A stretch of 34,848 nucleotides of DNA from contig JAFGMD010000006.1 in the NCBI GenBank assembly GCA_016927685.1, forward strand, positions 1 to 34,848, in the 5' to 3' direction. The DNA is from Candidatus Falkowiibacteriota bacterium (GTDB lineage Bacteria > Patescibacteriota > Patescibacteriia > CAIXNZ01). Position 1 is the stretch's first letter. Each line of letters begins with the position of its first letter. The notes beneath the pieces were generated by a model, which was not told the origin of the DNA, did not search any database, and saw only the letters and a program-made list of their open reading frames with translations. Positions 13,565 through 21,811 of the stretch are shown piece by piece. The position numbers and the translations under genes were made by a program.

Positions 13565-16105
13565 ATGACTATAAATACCCACTTAAAATACGCGCAAATG
13601 AACACGGAGGATGTTTTTTATTCTGCCAAAACTAAGGCGGAGGGCTTGACTTCTAAAGAAGCGTATAAGCGTTTAAAAGAATATGGCCATAATGAAATTA
13701 GCGCTCAAAAGAAGAGGAAAATATCAGAGATTCTAATATCCCAATTTAAAAATCCACTTATTATAATTTTGTTATTCGCTACTTTAATTTCAGGGTTTTT
13801 GGGCGAATATATCTCGGCCTTGATTATTATTTTAATGATTGTACTCTCTGCAATTTTATCATTTATTCAGGAATATCGATCAGAAGAAACAGTAGCGGCT
13901 TTAAGAAACAAAGTAGCACTTAAATCATGGGTTTTGCGCGATAAAAAAATAATGCAAATAAATGCCACCGATTTAGTAGTCGGTGATATTGTTATTTTGG
14001 AAGTTGGCAAGATAATACCGGCTGATTTGCGTTTGATAGAAACAAATGATTTGGCCGTTAATCAGGCGGTTTTGACCGGCGAAACTTTTCCGGCCGAAAA
14101 GTTTCCTGAAAATAAAAAAGACGAGAAAGAGTCACTGCAAGCTCAAAATTTGGTTTTTTCGGGCACTCATATAGTGCAAGGGTTTGGCAAGGGCGTTGTA
14201 ATAGCAACTGGTAAAAATACTTTTTTGGGTCAGACCGCTAAATTAATAGCCGCTAAAGAACCTTTTTCTCAATTTCAAAAAGGCATTTCAGATTTTGGGT
14301 ATTTTTTATTTAGAATAATTATTGTCTTTTCATTGGCTGTTTTTATTTTTTTAGCTTTGTTTAAGGGCAACTGGTTAGAGTCATTGCTTTTTTCCTTAGC
14401 TATAGCAGTTGGTATTTCACCTGAGCTTTTGCCATTGATTATTACAATAAATTTATCTCGCGGTGCCCGTAAAATGGCTGAAAATAAAGTTATTGTTAAG
14501 CGCTTGATGTCTATTGAAAATTTAGGTAATGCTGATGTACTTTGTACAGATAAAACAGGAACCCTGACTGAAGGTCAGGTAATTTTAAATAATTATTTTG
14601 ATCTTGACCATAACAAATCAGAACAAGTTTTACTATTATCAAGATTATGTAATGCCTATGCTATTGATCCTGATACAGCCGCTAATCCCTTGGATTTAGC
14701 TATTATGGATTACGCTAATAGTTCAAAAATCAAAACTAATGGTTATAAAATTATTGAAAGTATTGCATTTGATTTTTATCGCCGCCGCATGAGTGTAATT
14801 GTGCAAAAAAATAGTGAAATTATTATGATCTGTAAAGGAGCTGTTGAAGAAATTTTAAAAGTATGCAGTAAAGTTAACAGGGCTGGGCAATCCGTGGAAA
14901 TTCAGGAACATCTATCCGAAATAAAAAAATATATAAATGAATTTGAAGATAACGGATACCGCCTTATTTTAATTGCCCAAAAAGCAATTATTAAAAAAGA
15001 AAAATACTCCGTCAAGGACGAAAAAGATCTGACCTTGCTTGGATTTTTAGCATTTTTAGATCCGCCAAAATTTACGGCAGCAAAAACCTTAAAGAATTTC
15101 ATGGATTTGGGAGTTAAAATCAAAATTCTGACTGGTGATAATGAAATTGCTACAAAACGGCTTTGTCAGGAAATAAATTATGAATGCAAGAAAATCGTTT
15201 TAGGATCGCAATTAGATAAATTAAGCCCTATTAAATTAAGGAAAGTAGTGGAAGGAGCTGATATTTTTACTAAAGTGACCCCAGAGCATAAATTAAAAAT
15301 AGTTAAAGCGCTGGGCGAAGCCGGACATTCTGTTGCCTTTTTGGGCGACGGAGTTAATGATGCGCCAGCACTTAAAGCTGCTGATGTGGGTATTTCAGTT
15401 GATAAGGCAGTTGATGTGGCACGCGAGGCAGCGGATGTAATTTTATTAAAAAAGAGCTTGTCAGTGCTAATTGATGGCATCAAAGAGGGTCGTAAGACAT
15501 TTGGCAATACTTTAAAATATATTTTATGCACCGTAAGCTCTAATTATGGCAATATGTTTTCTGTCACTGGCGCCGCCCTGATCTTACCATTCATTCCCAT
15601 GTTGCCCGTACAAGTAATTTTACTGAATTTTTTTTCAGACGCGCCCATGTTAGCTATTGCCACTGATAATGTTGATGAAGATTATCTGAAAAAGCCAAAA
15701 CGTTGGGATATAAAGAAAATTAGGCAATCCATGAATTATTTCGGGCTAATTTCATCATTATTTGATTTTATTACTTTTGGCTTTTTACTGTTGATTGTTG
15801 GCGCTAGTATGCAGGTTTTTCAAGCGGGTTGGTTTTTTCAATCTTTTTTAACTGAAGTACTTTTTATTTTTGTGATTAGGACAAAGAAATGGATTTGGCA
15901 AAGTAAGCCCAGTAAGCTATTAATTTTTTCATCTATAATAACGACAATTGTAATATTAATTTTGCTCTATTCTTCATTACGCCAATATTTTGGCTTTGGC
16001 CTGCTCCCGCTTAATGTATTATTAGTAATAGTCGGAATTGCTTTGGTCTATTATATTTTGGGAGAATTCTTTAAAAAGTTTATTTATAAAAAATTTGAAA
16101 TATAA
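13565..16105 (+). CDS. mgtA: Mg2+-type P-ATPase (MgtA/P3B-like)
   Basis: This inner-membrane pump uses ATP to import Mg2+. In 846 residues: cytosolic N-terminus, TM1-2 (about 60-110), actuator loop with TGETFPAEKF, TM3-4 with SPELLP (the P3B form, against TPEMLP in E. coli MgtA), the phosphorylation site CTDKTGTLTEG with Asp329, nucleotide domain, LTGDN, GDGVNDAPA, and six C-terminal membrane segments. The stretch KVIVKRLMSIENLGNADVL is close to that of MgtA. No leader RNA is possible: the preceding terminator ends only about 35 bp before the ATG, and TATAAT (13546-13551) lies in between. So the Mg2+-sensing leader of enterics is absent. Substrate is inferred from the P3B match; the gene symbol is by family. 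Confidence 0.88.
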   Translation: MTINTHLKYAQMNTEDVFYSAKTKAEGLTSKEAYKRLKEYGHNEISAQKKRKISEILISQFKNPLIIILLFATLISGFLGEYISALIIILMIVLSAILSFIQEYRSEETVAALRNKVALKSWVLRDKKIMQINATDLVVGDIVILEVGKIIPADLRLIETNDLAVNQAVLTGETFPAEKFPENKKDEKESLQAQNLVFSGTHIVQGFGKGVVIATGKNTFLGQTAKLIAAKEPFSQFQKGISDFGYFLFRIIIVFSLAVFIFLALFKGNWLESLLFSLAIAVGISPELLPLIITINLSRGARKMAENKVIVKRLMSIENLGNADVLCTDKTGTLTEGQVILNNYFDLDHNKSEQVLLLSRLCNAYAIDPDTAANPLDLAIMDYANSSKIKTNGYKIIESIAFDFYRRRMSVIVQKNSEIIMICKGAVEEILKVCSKVNRAGQSVEIQEHLSEIKKYINEFEDNGYRLILIAQKAIIKKEKYSVKDEKDLTLLGFLAFLDPPKFTAAKTLKNFMDLGVKIKILTGDNEIATKRLCQEINYECKKIVLGSQLDKLSPIKLRKVVEGADIFTKVTPEHKLKIVKALGEAGHSVAFLGDGVNDAPALKAADVGISVDKAVDVAREAADVILLKKSLSVLIDGIKEGRKTFGNTLKYILCTVSSNYGNMFSVTGAALILPFIPMLPVQVILLNFFSDAPMLAIATDNVDEDYLKKPKRWDIKKIRQSMNYFGLISSLFDFITFGFLLLIVGASMQVFQAGWFFQSFLTEVLFIFVIRTKKWIWQSKPSKLLIFSSIITTIVILILLYSSLRQYFGFGLLPLNVLLVIVGIALVYYILGEFFKKFIYKKFEI

Positions 16106-16128
16106 GAATTTTAAAAAAGTTCTTATAT
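16100..16128. terminator. Weak hairpin after mgtA
   Basis: ATATAAGAA (16100-16108) pairs with TTCTTATAT (16120-16128) around an 11-nt loop. It overlaps the mgtA stop. No T-tract follows, so termination is doubtful. Confidence 0.3.
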
Positions 16129-16167
16129 TATTGTGGTAGGCTTATATTTTTTTAAAAAGTAATTTAT

Positions 16168-16671
16168 ATGCGTAAAAAAGTTGTTGTTAATGATAAAATG
16201 CAAAAAAAGTATGTTTATTATTTAACAGAACCAGTTGGTAAAAATTTTAATCCAGAATTTAAACCAGAATTGACGCCTAAGCAGATGTTAGAGCTTGGTG
16301 TTTTTGGCGGCAAATATATGACTGACTGCCAAAAAGAATTTCCCAGAGATTGGTATAAAAGAGCTAAATTAAATCCCAAGCTTCACGATCCAAAAATGAA
16401 TTATTTTGGCATTAATGCCAGCCAGCCGCTTGCCATTTGGCGCCAAAAGGGCTGGATATACAGAGAAGATCCGCGCGGCTGGTTCCAGTGGTATTGTCGA
16501 TATTATTTGGGTCGTCGTTGCCCTGATGATGAGCGCCAGATTAAAAGATGGAAGATGATAAAGCGTCATATTGCCCAAATCAGGAAAAATTGCGGTAAAA
16601 AGGATTTATACTGCCGGCGCAAGCAAAGGCAGGCAGTTTTGCACTGGGCTTATGATTCTAGAAATATATAA
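16168..16671 (+). CDS. Conserved hypothetical, aromatic/basic protein
   Basis: The 167-residue soluble protein is rich in Trp, Tyr and Arg. Recognisable conserved parts are LTPKQMLELGVFGGKYM near residues 35-52, FPRDWYKRAKL, and DPRGWFQWYCRYYLGRRC near 107-124, then DERQIKRWK and a basic tail. I recall the GWF-x-WYCR-x3-GRR block in uncharacterised proteins from several bacterial groups and some eukaryotes; no function is known to me. The basic surface suggests nucleic-acid binding, but that is speculation. The next gene starts 60 bp downstream with a strong ribosome site and may be co-transcribed. Confidence 0.7.
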   Translation: MRKKVVVNDKMQKKYVYYLTEPVGKNFNPEFKPELTPKQMLELGVFGGKYMTDCQKEFPRDWYKRAKLNPKLHDPKMNYFGINASQPLAIWRQKGWIYREDPRGWFQWYCRYYLGRRCPDDERQIKRWKMIKRHIAQIRKNCGKKDLYCRRKQRQAVLHWAYDSRNI

Positions 16672-16728
16672 TTATCTTATTTGCAATTGGCTAAGATAAA
16701 ATATAAGATGCTTAAAAAGGAGGTGATT
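16672..16728 (+). promoter_or_regulatory. Leader hairpins and strong ribosome binding site
   Basis: TTATCTTA (16672-16679) can pair with TAAGATAA (16692-16699), or the overlapping ATCTTAT (16674-16680) with ATAAGAT (16703-16709). The two foldings exclude each other. The near-perfect anti-16S match AAGGAGGTGATT follows at 16717-16728 and fixes the TTG start at 16732. Confidence 0.5.
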
Positions 16729-16731
16729 GAG

Positions 16732-17127
16732 TTGAGTTTAACGCCAGAGCACATTAAAAAATCCCTTGAGGAAATTGAAAAAAATCAACCAGAATTTTTT
16801 GCACAAAATAAGGAGACAATTAAAAAATTGATTACAGAATTGCACATTTGGTTTGATTTATTTTCTCTTTCGCCATTCGCTGAATTATATGGCTATACTG
16901 AAGATAATGATTTGAGGCATAGGGAACAAAGACATCATTTTAAGGGTATTGAAGCAGCTGAGTGGGTTTTTACGAAAAAATATGGCAAGATTTATGCGCC
17001 GATTATCTTAAGCGAAAGCTGTCAGCATATCAAGGATGATTTTCCACATCTTGATGATATTGATAAGATACCTCTAATGGAAGATTGGCTGAACTCAGAT
17101 TTTAGAAAAAAAGCTATAGGATTTTAA
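16732..17127 (+). CDS. Hypothetical soluble protein
   Basis: The start is the TTG at 16732 (MSLTPEHIKKSLEEIEK), giving 131 residues, because AAGGAGGTGATT ends 3 nt upstream with GGAGG 8 nt from the TTG; the TTG at 16681 lies upstream of this site and inside a leader hairpin. The protein is mostly helical and acidic, with several His and aromatic residues (LHIWFDLFSLSPFAELYGYT; RHREQRHHFKG; ESCQHIKDDFPHLDDID). The spread of His, Asp and Glu could bind a metal, but I see no known motif. No family recognised. It is followed directly by a strong terminator. Confidence 0.6.
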   Translation: MSLTPEHIKKSLEEIEKNQPEFFAQNKETIKKLITELHIWFDLFSLSPFAELYGYTEDNDLRHREQRHHFKGIEAAEWVFTKKYGKIYAPIILSESCQHIKDDFPHLDDIDKIPLMEDWLNSDFRKKAIGF

Positions 17128-17153
17128 AACACCCCAGCAAAAGGGGTGTTTTT
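17127..17153 (+). terminator. Intrinsic terminator
   Basis: AAACACCCC (17127-17135), 7-nt loop, GGGGTGTTT (17143-17151), then T. It overlaps the stop of the 16732 gene. Confidence 0.85.
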
Positions 17154-17216
17154 CTTTCATTTGATTTCAGTTAATAAATGGCGTAAAATTAAGATATAAA
17201 TAATTAATGTATTTTT

Positions 17217-17849
17217 ATGAAAAAAATTCTTTTTTTGGTTTTAATTCTAAGTCTTTTTATTTTGGCGGGTTGTACACCAAAGACTGATAATCAGATGCCT
17301 ATTGGCACAAATGACAATAATCAAACAGTAGCGGGCAAGTGTACACCAGGCCCAGTTGATTTGGTTAATTATGGAGATAAAGGAAAACGATTGGCTAATT
17401 GTTTTGTGGAATATCCAGGCGAACCAACCAGACAGGATAAAAGTTACTATATTATAGAAGATATTTGCGGGCAGTTTACTAAAGAATTTATGGAGAATTT
17501 GTTAGGTTTGCCGATTGTAAAAATTGAACCGCCAAAAATTTCTTCACTTTATAATTGCAGATATTATTTTAATGAGACAGATTATATTTGGTTGAATATG
17601 GATTATTTGTCTGTTGAAAATCAGAAAAAGGGGCATGAAATGATGGGCAGAACAATAAAAATAGACGATAGAATTAATATGAACCATTTTGTTGTTTGGC
17701 AATCTGACGGATTAATAAATGAGATATATCTAGTGTTAGATGACAATAAATTTATTAGTATTAACAGGAGTTCTGGTAAAGTGTTAGATAATGATAAAAT
17801 TTTAGATTTTGCCATTAAATTGGCAAATGAGATAAAAAGTTATAAATAA
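17217..17849 (+). CDS. Predicted lipoprotein, unknown function
   Basis: The 210-residue protein has a lipoprotein signal peptide: basic MKK, a hydrophobic stretch, and a lipobox LAGC with Cys19 as the lipidated residue. It would be anchored to the outer face of the cell membrane. The mature part starts with a Thr/Asn/Gln-rich linker, then a folded domain with four more Cys (CTPGP, NCFVEY, DICGQF, YNCRYYF) and a KVLDNDKILDFAIKLANEI C-terminal helix. The layout recalls DUF3558-like or substrate-binding small lipoproteins, but I cannot assign a family. It is followed 14 bp later by a second lipoprotein gene, probably the same operon. Confidence 0.72.
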   Translation: MKKILFLVLILSLFILAGCTPKTDNQMPIGTNDNNQTVAGKCTPGPVDLVNYGDKGKRLANCFVEYPGEPTRQDKSYYIIEDICGQFTKEFMENLLGLPIVKIEPPKISSLYNCRYYFNETDYIWLNMDYLSVENQKKGHEMMGRTIKIDDRINMNHFVVWQSDGLINEIYLVLDDNKFISINRSSGKVLDNDKILDFAIKLANEIKSYK

Positions 17850-17863
17850 TTAATATAAAAATT

Positions 17864-18346
17864 ATGAAAAAACTTTTAGTAGTATTTTTTGCCCTAGCTT
17901 TACTAGCTGGTTGCGGTGGTGGCAATCAAGCAGCCAAGAAGGATGTATTTACATCAATTCGCGATGCAATTACTAAAAATATTGCCTTGCGTTGCGAATA
18001 TACCGATGAAAGCGGCAATACCTCAATTAATTATATTAAGGGCAATATGATCAGGGTTGATAATGAGGTTGAGGGCAAGATAATGCACGCCTTAATGAGA
18101 GATGAAAAAGTTTATATTTGGTCTGACGATTCAACGGATGGGTTTTTAATGGATATGAGGGGCTTAGAAACTTCTGATGATTTTAAAATGGGGGAAGATG
18201 TTGTGCATGATACTGAAGACATAATTGCTAAGTTAGAATCTCAAAATAAGTGCAAAGCTGAAGGCGTTCCTGATTCATATTTTGAAGTGCCAAACGGAAT
18301 AAATTTTGTCGATTGGTCAAAACTTTTCCAGCAAATGGGCCAATAA
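17864..18346 (+). CDS. Predicted lipoprotein, unknown function
   Basis: The 160-residue protein has a lipobox LAGC (Cys17) followed by GGGN, a typical surface-lipoprotein tether. The mature part has a TDESGNTSINYIKGNMIRVD segment and a DEKVYIWSDD-x-TDGFLMD segment, consistent with a beta-sheet domain of the kind seen in LolA/DUF4412-like lipoproteins (measure of a bound ligand through an open half-barrel). Two Cys in the mature domain (RCEY and KCKAEG) could form a disulfide. I know similar proteins from CPR genomes without function. It is the second gene of a lipoprotein pair, ended by a strong terminator at 18371. Confidence 0.72.
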   Translation: MKKLLVVFFALALLAGCGGGNQAAKKDVFTSIRDAITKNIALRCEYTDESGNTSINYIKGNMIRVDNEVEGKIMHALMRDEKVYIWSDDSTDGFLMDMRGLETSDDFKMGEDVVHDTEDIIAKLESQNKCKAEGVPDSYFEVPNGINFVDWSKLFQQMGQ

Positions 18347-18370
18347 AATTAGATAAAGATAAATAATTTT

Positions 18371-18396
18371 AAAAAATGCCTTAACAGGCATTTTTT
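18371..18396 (+). terminator. Intrinsic terminator of the lipoprotein pair
   Basis: AAAAAATGCCT (18371-18381), loop TAAC, AGGCATTTTTT (18386-18396): a perfect 11-bp stem with T-tract. Confidence 0.88.
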
Positions 18397-18398
18397 GA

Positions 18399-18404
18399 TA
18401 TAAT
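18399..18404 (+). promoter_or_regulatory. -10 element of the P-ATPase gene (leaderless type)
   Basis: TATAAT ends exactly 6 nt before the ATG at 18411 and begins 3 nt after the previous terminator. No good -35: the expected place lies inside the terminator stem. Confidence 0.5.
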
Positions 18405-18410
18405 TAAGGC

Positions 18411-20834
18411 ATGCAAAAAGGATTAACAGAAAAAAAGGCAAAACAGCTTTATGGACAATTTGGCCCTAATATAATGGCTGTAAGAGAGACACCGTCATGG
18501 CTGTATATTTTATGGTCGCAATTAAGAAATCCACTGATTTACATTTTGATTTCTGTGGGCATTATATCAATTTTTTTAAATGAATATATCGATGCATTAT
18601 TGATTCTTATTGTGACGGTTTTAAATGTAATTATTGGTTTTATTCAGGAATATAAAGCTCAAAAAACTTTAACTGCTCTGCGTACCTATCTTAAGCCGAT
18701 GGCCACAGTTATACGCGAAGGCATAAAAAAAGAGATAGAAGCTAGGTATTTGGTGCCTGGAGATATTGTTATGTTAAATCTCGGCGATAAGGTGCCGGCT
18801 GACGGTTTCTTGCTGGAATGCAACAATTTATTAATTAATGAAGCTATATTAACTGGAGAATCAGAGCCCATAGGAAAGGATTTAAGCGCAGAAAATAATC
18901 AGATATTTATGGGGACAACTATCGTGTTAGGGCATGGTTTAATGCAGGTATCAAAAACCGGTTTAGCTACTGAAATAGGGAAAATCGGCAAATCCTTGGC
19001 AGAAATTAAAGAAGTCAAAACCCCGATACAAATGCGTTTGGAAAAATTTTCCAAGACATTGGCAAAATTTGTTTTGCTTATTTGTGCCATAATTTTTATC
19101 GTAGGTTTGGTTTATGGACAAGATTTTTTTCAGATGTTGGGAATTTCTATTGTGCTGTCTGTTTCAGCCATTCCTGAAGCCATGCCGGTTGCCATAACTG
19201 TTATTTTGGCTTTAGGCATGAAGCGTATTTTGCAAAAAAATGGCTTGGTTAAAAAATTAATCTCTATAGAAACTCTGGGCTCGACTTCTATTATTTGCAC
19301 AGATAAGACTGGCACGCTTACAGAGGGGAGCATGAAAATAGTAAAAGGCGAAATGACAGATAAAAATTTAGCTCATCTTGGTTTAATTTTAACAAATAAT
19401 CAAAAAAGCAATGTAGAAGTGGCGATTTGGGATTATTTAAAGGATAAAATCACAGAGGATTTATTTGAAATCACAGAAAAATACCCGCGTCTTAATGAAG
19501 AGGCATTTGATTCGGCAAAAAAATATTCAGGAGTTACAATTAATTTAAACGGCAAAGAAACTTCGTTCATATTAGGCGCTCCTGATATTATTTTAAATTT
19601 TTGCCATATTCATTCAGAAGAAAAAAAATTATTAATTAAAAAATTTGAGGATTGGGCAAGTAGAGGTTTGAAATTAATAGGCCTAGTATATAAAACAGAC
19701 GGTAATTTGCAGGACAAAGAAAGTTACAAATGGCTGGGATTTTGGGGCATTGAAGATCCTATTCGGCCCGAAGCTAAAGAAATGATAAGCGTAGCTAATA
19801 AAGCCGGTATTGAGGTAAAAATCGTCACAGGTGATTATCGAAAAACAGCAGAATTTGTAGCAAAAAATTTAGGCATGAAAATAACTGGTCATAATGTGCT
19901 GGAAGGCAAGGAATTCGAAATTCTTTCTGGCTCACGTCTGGTCGAGGCAGTTAAGCAATCAACAATTTTTACCAGAGTAACACCACAGCAAAAATTAAAA
20001 ATTGTGGAGATTTTGCAAAATGAAGGAGAAATTATTGCTATGACTGGCGATGGAGTTAATGATGCGCCTGCTTTGAAGAAGGCCAATATTGGCGTTGTTG
20101 TGGGTAATGCGACTGAGGTGGCTAAGGAAACGGCTGATTTAATTTTGCTTGATTCAAATTTTAAAACAATTATATCAGCAATTGAAGAAGGCCGTTTAAT
20201 TTTATCCAATATTAAAAAAGTTGTTGGATATGTTCTTTCCAATTCATTTGAGGAAATAGTCATTATTTTTTCGGCCATGCTTTTGAATTTGCCCACGCCC
20301 CTAACTATCGCACAGATTTTATGGATAAATTTGATTTGCGATGGTCCGCCTGATTTAGCTTTAGGTTTTGAGCCCAAAGAAAAAGGCTTAATGCTTATAA
20401 AATCTAAGGAGATTAAGGAAGAAACATTTTTAAGCAACTATATGAAATTTTTAATAATAGCAATAAGTTTAACTATAGGATTAATGACATTGGGAATTTT
20501 TTATTATTTTTATAAGATTAGTAATAATTTGCCCCTGGCTCGCACCATTACCTTTGCTTCATTTTCGGCAGTTAGTTTATTTTATATTTTTTCTTTTAAA
20601 AATCTGAAAAAATTTGTTTTAGCAAGTGAAAATCTATTTGCCAATCCATATTTATATTTTTCCTTGTTGTACGGCATTATTTTAATTATTGCTTCAGTAT
20701 ATTTGCCCATCTTGAACAAGGTTTTAGAAACAGTGCCGCTTAAATTAGAACATTGGTTCTGGGTTATTACAATCGGCCTAACTGCAACTGCCTGGGTAGA
20801 AATAGTTAAATATTTTAGCCATAAGAGATTATGA
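18411..20834 (+). CDS. P2-type cation-transporting P-ATPase (Ca2+-ATPase-like)
   Basis: In 807 residues: TM1-2, actuator with LTGESEPIGKD, TM4 with IPEAMP, phosphorylation site CTDKTGTLTEG with Asp298, nucleotide domain, VTGDYRKTA, GDGVNDAPALKKA, and six C-terminal TM segments. Against SERCA numbering the ion-site residues are largely kept: M4 PEAMP (PEGLP in SERCA), M5 SNSFEE retains the Asn768 and Glu771 positions, M6 NLICDG retains Asn796 and Asp800 with Thr799 replaced by Cys. This points to a P2 pump for Ca2+ (or a related ion), exporting it from the cytoplasm. It differs clearly from the MgtA-type pump at 13565. Ion specificity is inference. No terminator seen after it. Confidence 0.85.
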   Translation: MQKGLTEKKAKQLYGQFGPNIMAVRETPSWLYILWSQLRNPLIYILISVGIISIFLNEYIDALLILIVTVLNVIIGFIQEYKAQKTLTALRTYLKPMATVIREGIKKEIEARYLVPGDIVMLNLGDKVPADGFLLECNNLLINEAILTGESEPIGKDLSAENNQIFMGTTIVLGHGLMQVSKTGLATEIGKIGKSLAEIKEVKTPIQMRLEKFSKTLAKFVLLICAIIFIVGLVYGQDFFQMLGISIVLSVSAIPEAMPVAITVILALGMKRILQKNGLVKKLISIETLGSTSIICTDKTGTLTEGSMKIVKGEMTDKNLAHLGLILTNNQKSNVEVAIWDYLKDKITEDLFEITEKYPRLNEEAFDSAKKYSGVTINLNGKETSFILGAPDIILNFCHIHSEEKKLLIKKFEDWASRGLKLIGLVYKTDGNLQDKESYKWLGFWGIEDPIRPEAKEMISVANKAGIEVKIVTGDYRKTAEFVAKNLGMKITGHNVLEGKEFEILSGSRLVEAVKQSTIFTRVTPQQKLKIVEILQNEGEIIAMTGDGVNDAPALKKANIGVVVGNATEVAKETADLILLDSNFKTIISAIEEGRLILSNIKKVVGYVLSNSFEEIVIIFSAMLLNLPTPLTIAQILWINLICDGPPDLALGFEPKEKGLMLIKSKEIKEETFLSNYMKFLIIAISLTIGLMTLGIFYYFYKISNNLPLARTITFASFSAVSLFYIFSFKNLKKFVLASENLFANPYLYFSLLYGIILIIASVYLPILNKVLETVPLKLEHWFWVITIGLTATAWVEIVKYFSHKRL

Positions 20835-20848
20835 TTTTTATAGAAAAT

Positions 20849-20878
20849 TTGATATAATTAATTCAGTTAATTTATAAT
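20849..20878 (+). promoter_or_regulatory. Promoter of the DUF2769 gene
   Basis: TTGATA (20849-20854), 18 nt, TATAAT (20873-20878); leader about 20 nt. A second TATAAT (20853-20858) overlaps the -35. Confidence 0.45.
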
Positions 20879-20904
20879 ATTTTAGTATCAATTGCCAATT
20901 AAAT

Positions 20905-21120
20905 ATGGTTATTGATAATGAGGAAAATAGCAAGCTTTGTACCTGCCCAAATTGCCCAAGTTATGATGCTTGCATGAAGGGCGATCAGGAAACGCTTTAT
21001 TGCGGGAGGGCTATGTCTGGCTGCGAAGTATCGCCAAAGGGCTGTATTTGTCAGAGCTGTCCCGTATACGAGGAAAACGGTTTGACTGATTCATACTATT
21101 GTATTAACGGTAAGGCATAA
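20905..21120 (+). CDS. DUF2769-type cysteine-rich small protein
   Basis: The 71-residue protein has ten Cys: CTCPNCPSYDAC, then YCGRAMSGC, GCICQSC and YYC. The pattern C-x-C-x2-C-x4-C ... GC-x-C-x2-C-P-V-Y ... GL-x4-YYC is that of DUF2769, a small predicted metal-binding (Zn or Fe-S) family common in anaerobes, archaea and CPR bacteria. No signal peptide, so it acts in the cytoplasm. It stands alone ahead of the acetate genes. No biochemical role is known to me; a redox or metal-handling role is only suggested by the Cys content. Confidence 0.82.
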   Translation: MVIDNEENSKLCTCPNCPSYDACMKGDQETLYCGRAMSGCEVSPKGCICQSCPVYEENGLTDSYYCINGKA

Positions 21121-21135
21121 AGCAAATTTATCTTA

Positions 21136-21170
21136 TTTGTGAGTTTAATAATATTCTTATAATCATAAGA
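21136..21170 (+). promoter_or_regulatory. Promoter of pduL with overlapping palindrome
   Basis: TTTGTG (21136-21141), 16 nt, TATAAT (21158-21163). The -10 lies inside the inverted repeat TCTTAT-AATC-ATAAGA (21155-21170), which could be an operator. Leader about 30 nt, no Shine-Dalgarno. Confidence 0.4.
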
Positions 21171-21200
21171 TTAATTTCTTTATTTTTTATTTTTTAAAAT

Positions 21201-21776
21201 ATGCAAAAAATTATTATAGAAGTATCAGCCCGCCATTGCCATTTAAGTCAAAAGGACTTAGAAAAGCTTTTCGGCAAAGGGTATAAATTGAATGTCTTGA
21301 ATGAAATTTCACAGCCCGATCAATTTGCGGCTGAAGAAGAAATAAAAATTGTTGGCAGAAAAGGAGAGATGAAATTACGAGTTGTTGGTCCAGTACGTGA
21401 AAGAACGCAGGTTGAATTGCCCGCAACTGATTGTTATAGGTTTTTAGGGATCGAGCCAGTGCTGCGCGTTTCTGGTGATATCAAGGGTACGCCAGGCGCA
21501 CTTTTAATCGGACCAAAGGGCAGGGTTACAATCAAAGAGGGAGTTATAGTGGCACAACGCCATTTACATGTATCTGAAAAAGAAGCAAAGGAGCTCGGAG
21601 TAAAAAATGGCGACATTATTTCAGTTAAAGTGGATGGTGTACGCGCCTTGACTTTTGATAAAGTGATTGTTCGTTCAGGCAAGGGTCATAAAAAATCATT
21701 TCAAATTGACACTGACGAAGGCAATGCTTGCGGTTGGATGCCTGGCATGACCGGGGAATTAGTAATTAGAAATTAG
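21201..21776 (+). CDS. pduL: Phosphotransacylase PduL
   Basis: PduL interconverts acyl-CoA and acyl phosphate; here acetyl-CoA plus phosphate to acetyl phosphate, replacing the unrelated Pta. The 191 residues contain both metal-binding His motifs: SARHCHL (His12 and His14) and QRHLHVS in the second beta-barrel repeat, as well as PVRERTQVELPATDCYRFLG (CoA/phosphate region) and DTDEGNACGW near the C-terminus. Length is close to free-standing PduL (about 190-210), and there is no microcompartment targeting peptide at the N-terminus, so a cytosolic enzyme. ackA lies 640 bp downstream, in one operon with an MBL gene between. Confidence 0.93.
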   Translation: MQKIIIEVSARHCHLSQKDLEKLFGKGYKLNVLNEISQPDQFAAEEEIKIVGRKGEMKLRVVGPVRERTQVELPATDCYRFLGIEPVLRVSGDIKGTPGALLIGPKGRVTIKEGVIVAQRHLHVSEKEAKELGVKNGDIISVKVDGVRALTFDKVIVRSGKGHKKSFQIDTDEGNACGWMPGMTGELVIRN

Positions 21777-21811
21777 AGAAATGAATTTATTTTGAATTTT
21801 TTATATTATAT

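Noticed and set aside
16681..16731. TTG start at 16681 for the 131-residue protein
   Set aside because: A near-perfect ribosome site lies downstream of it and points to the TTG at 16732.
19889..20437. 182-residue minus-strand ORF
   Set aside because: Antisense to the conserved GDGVNDAPA and membrane region of the P-ATPase; no motif of its own.
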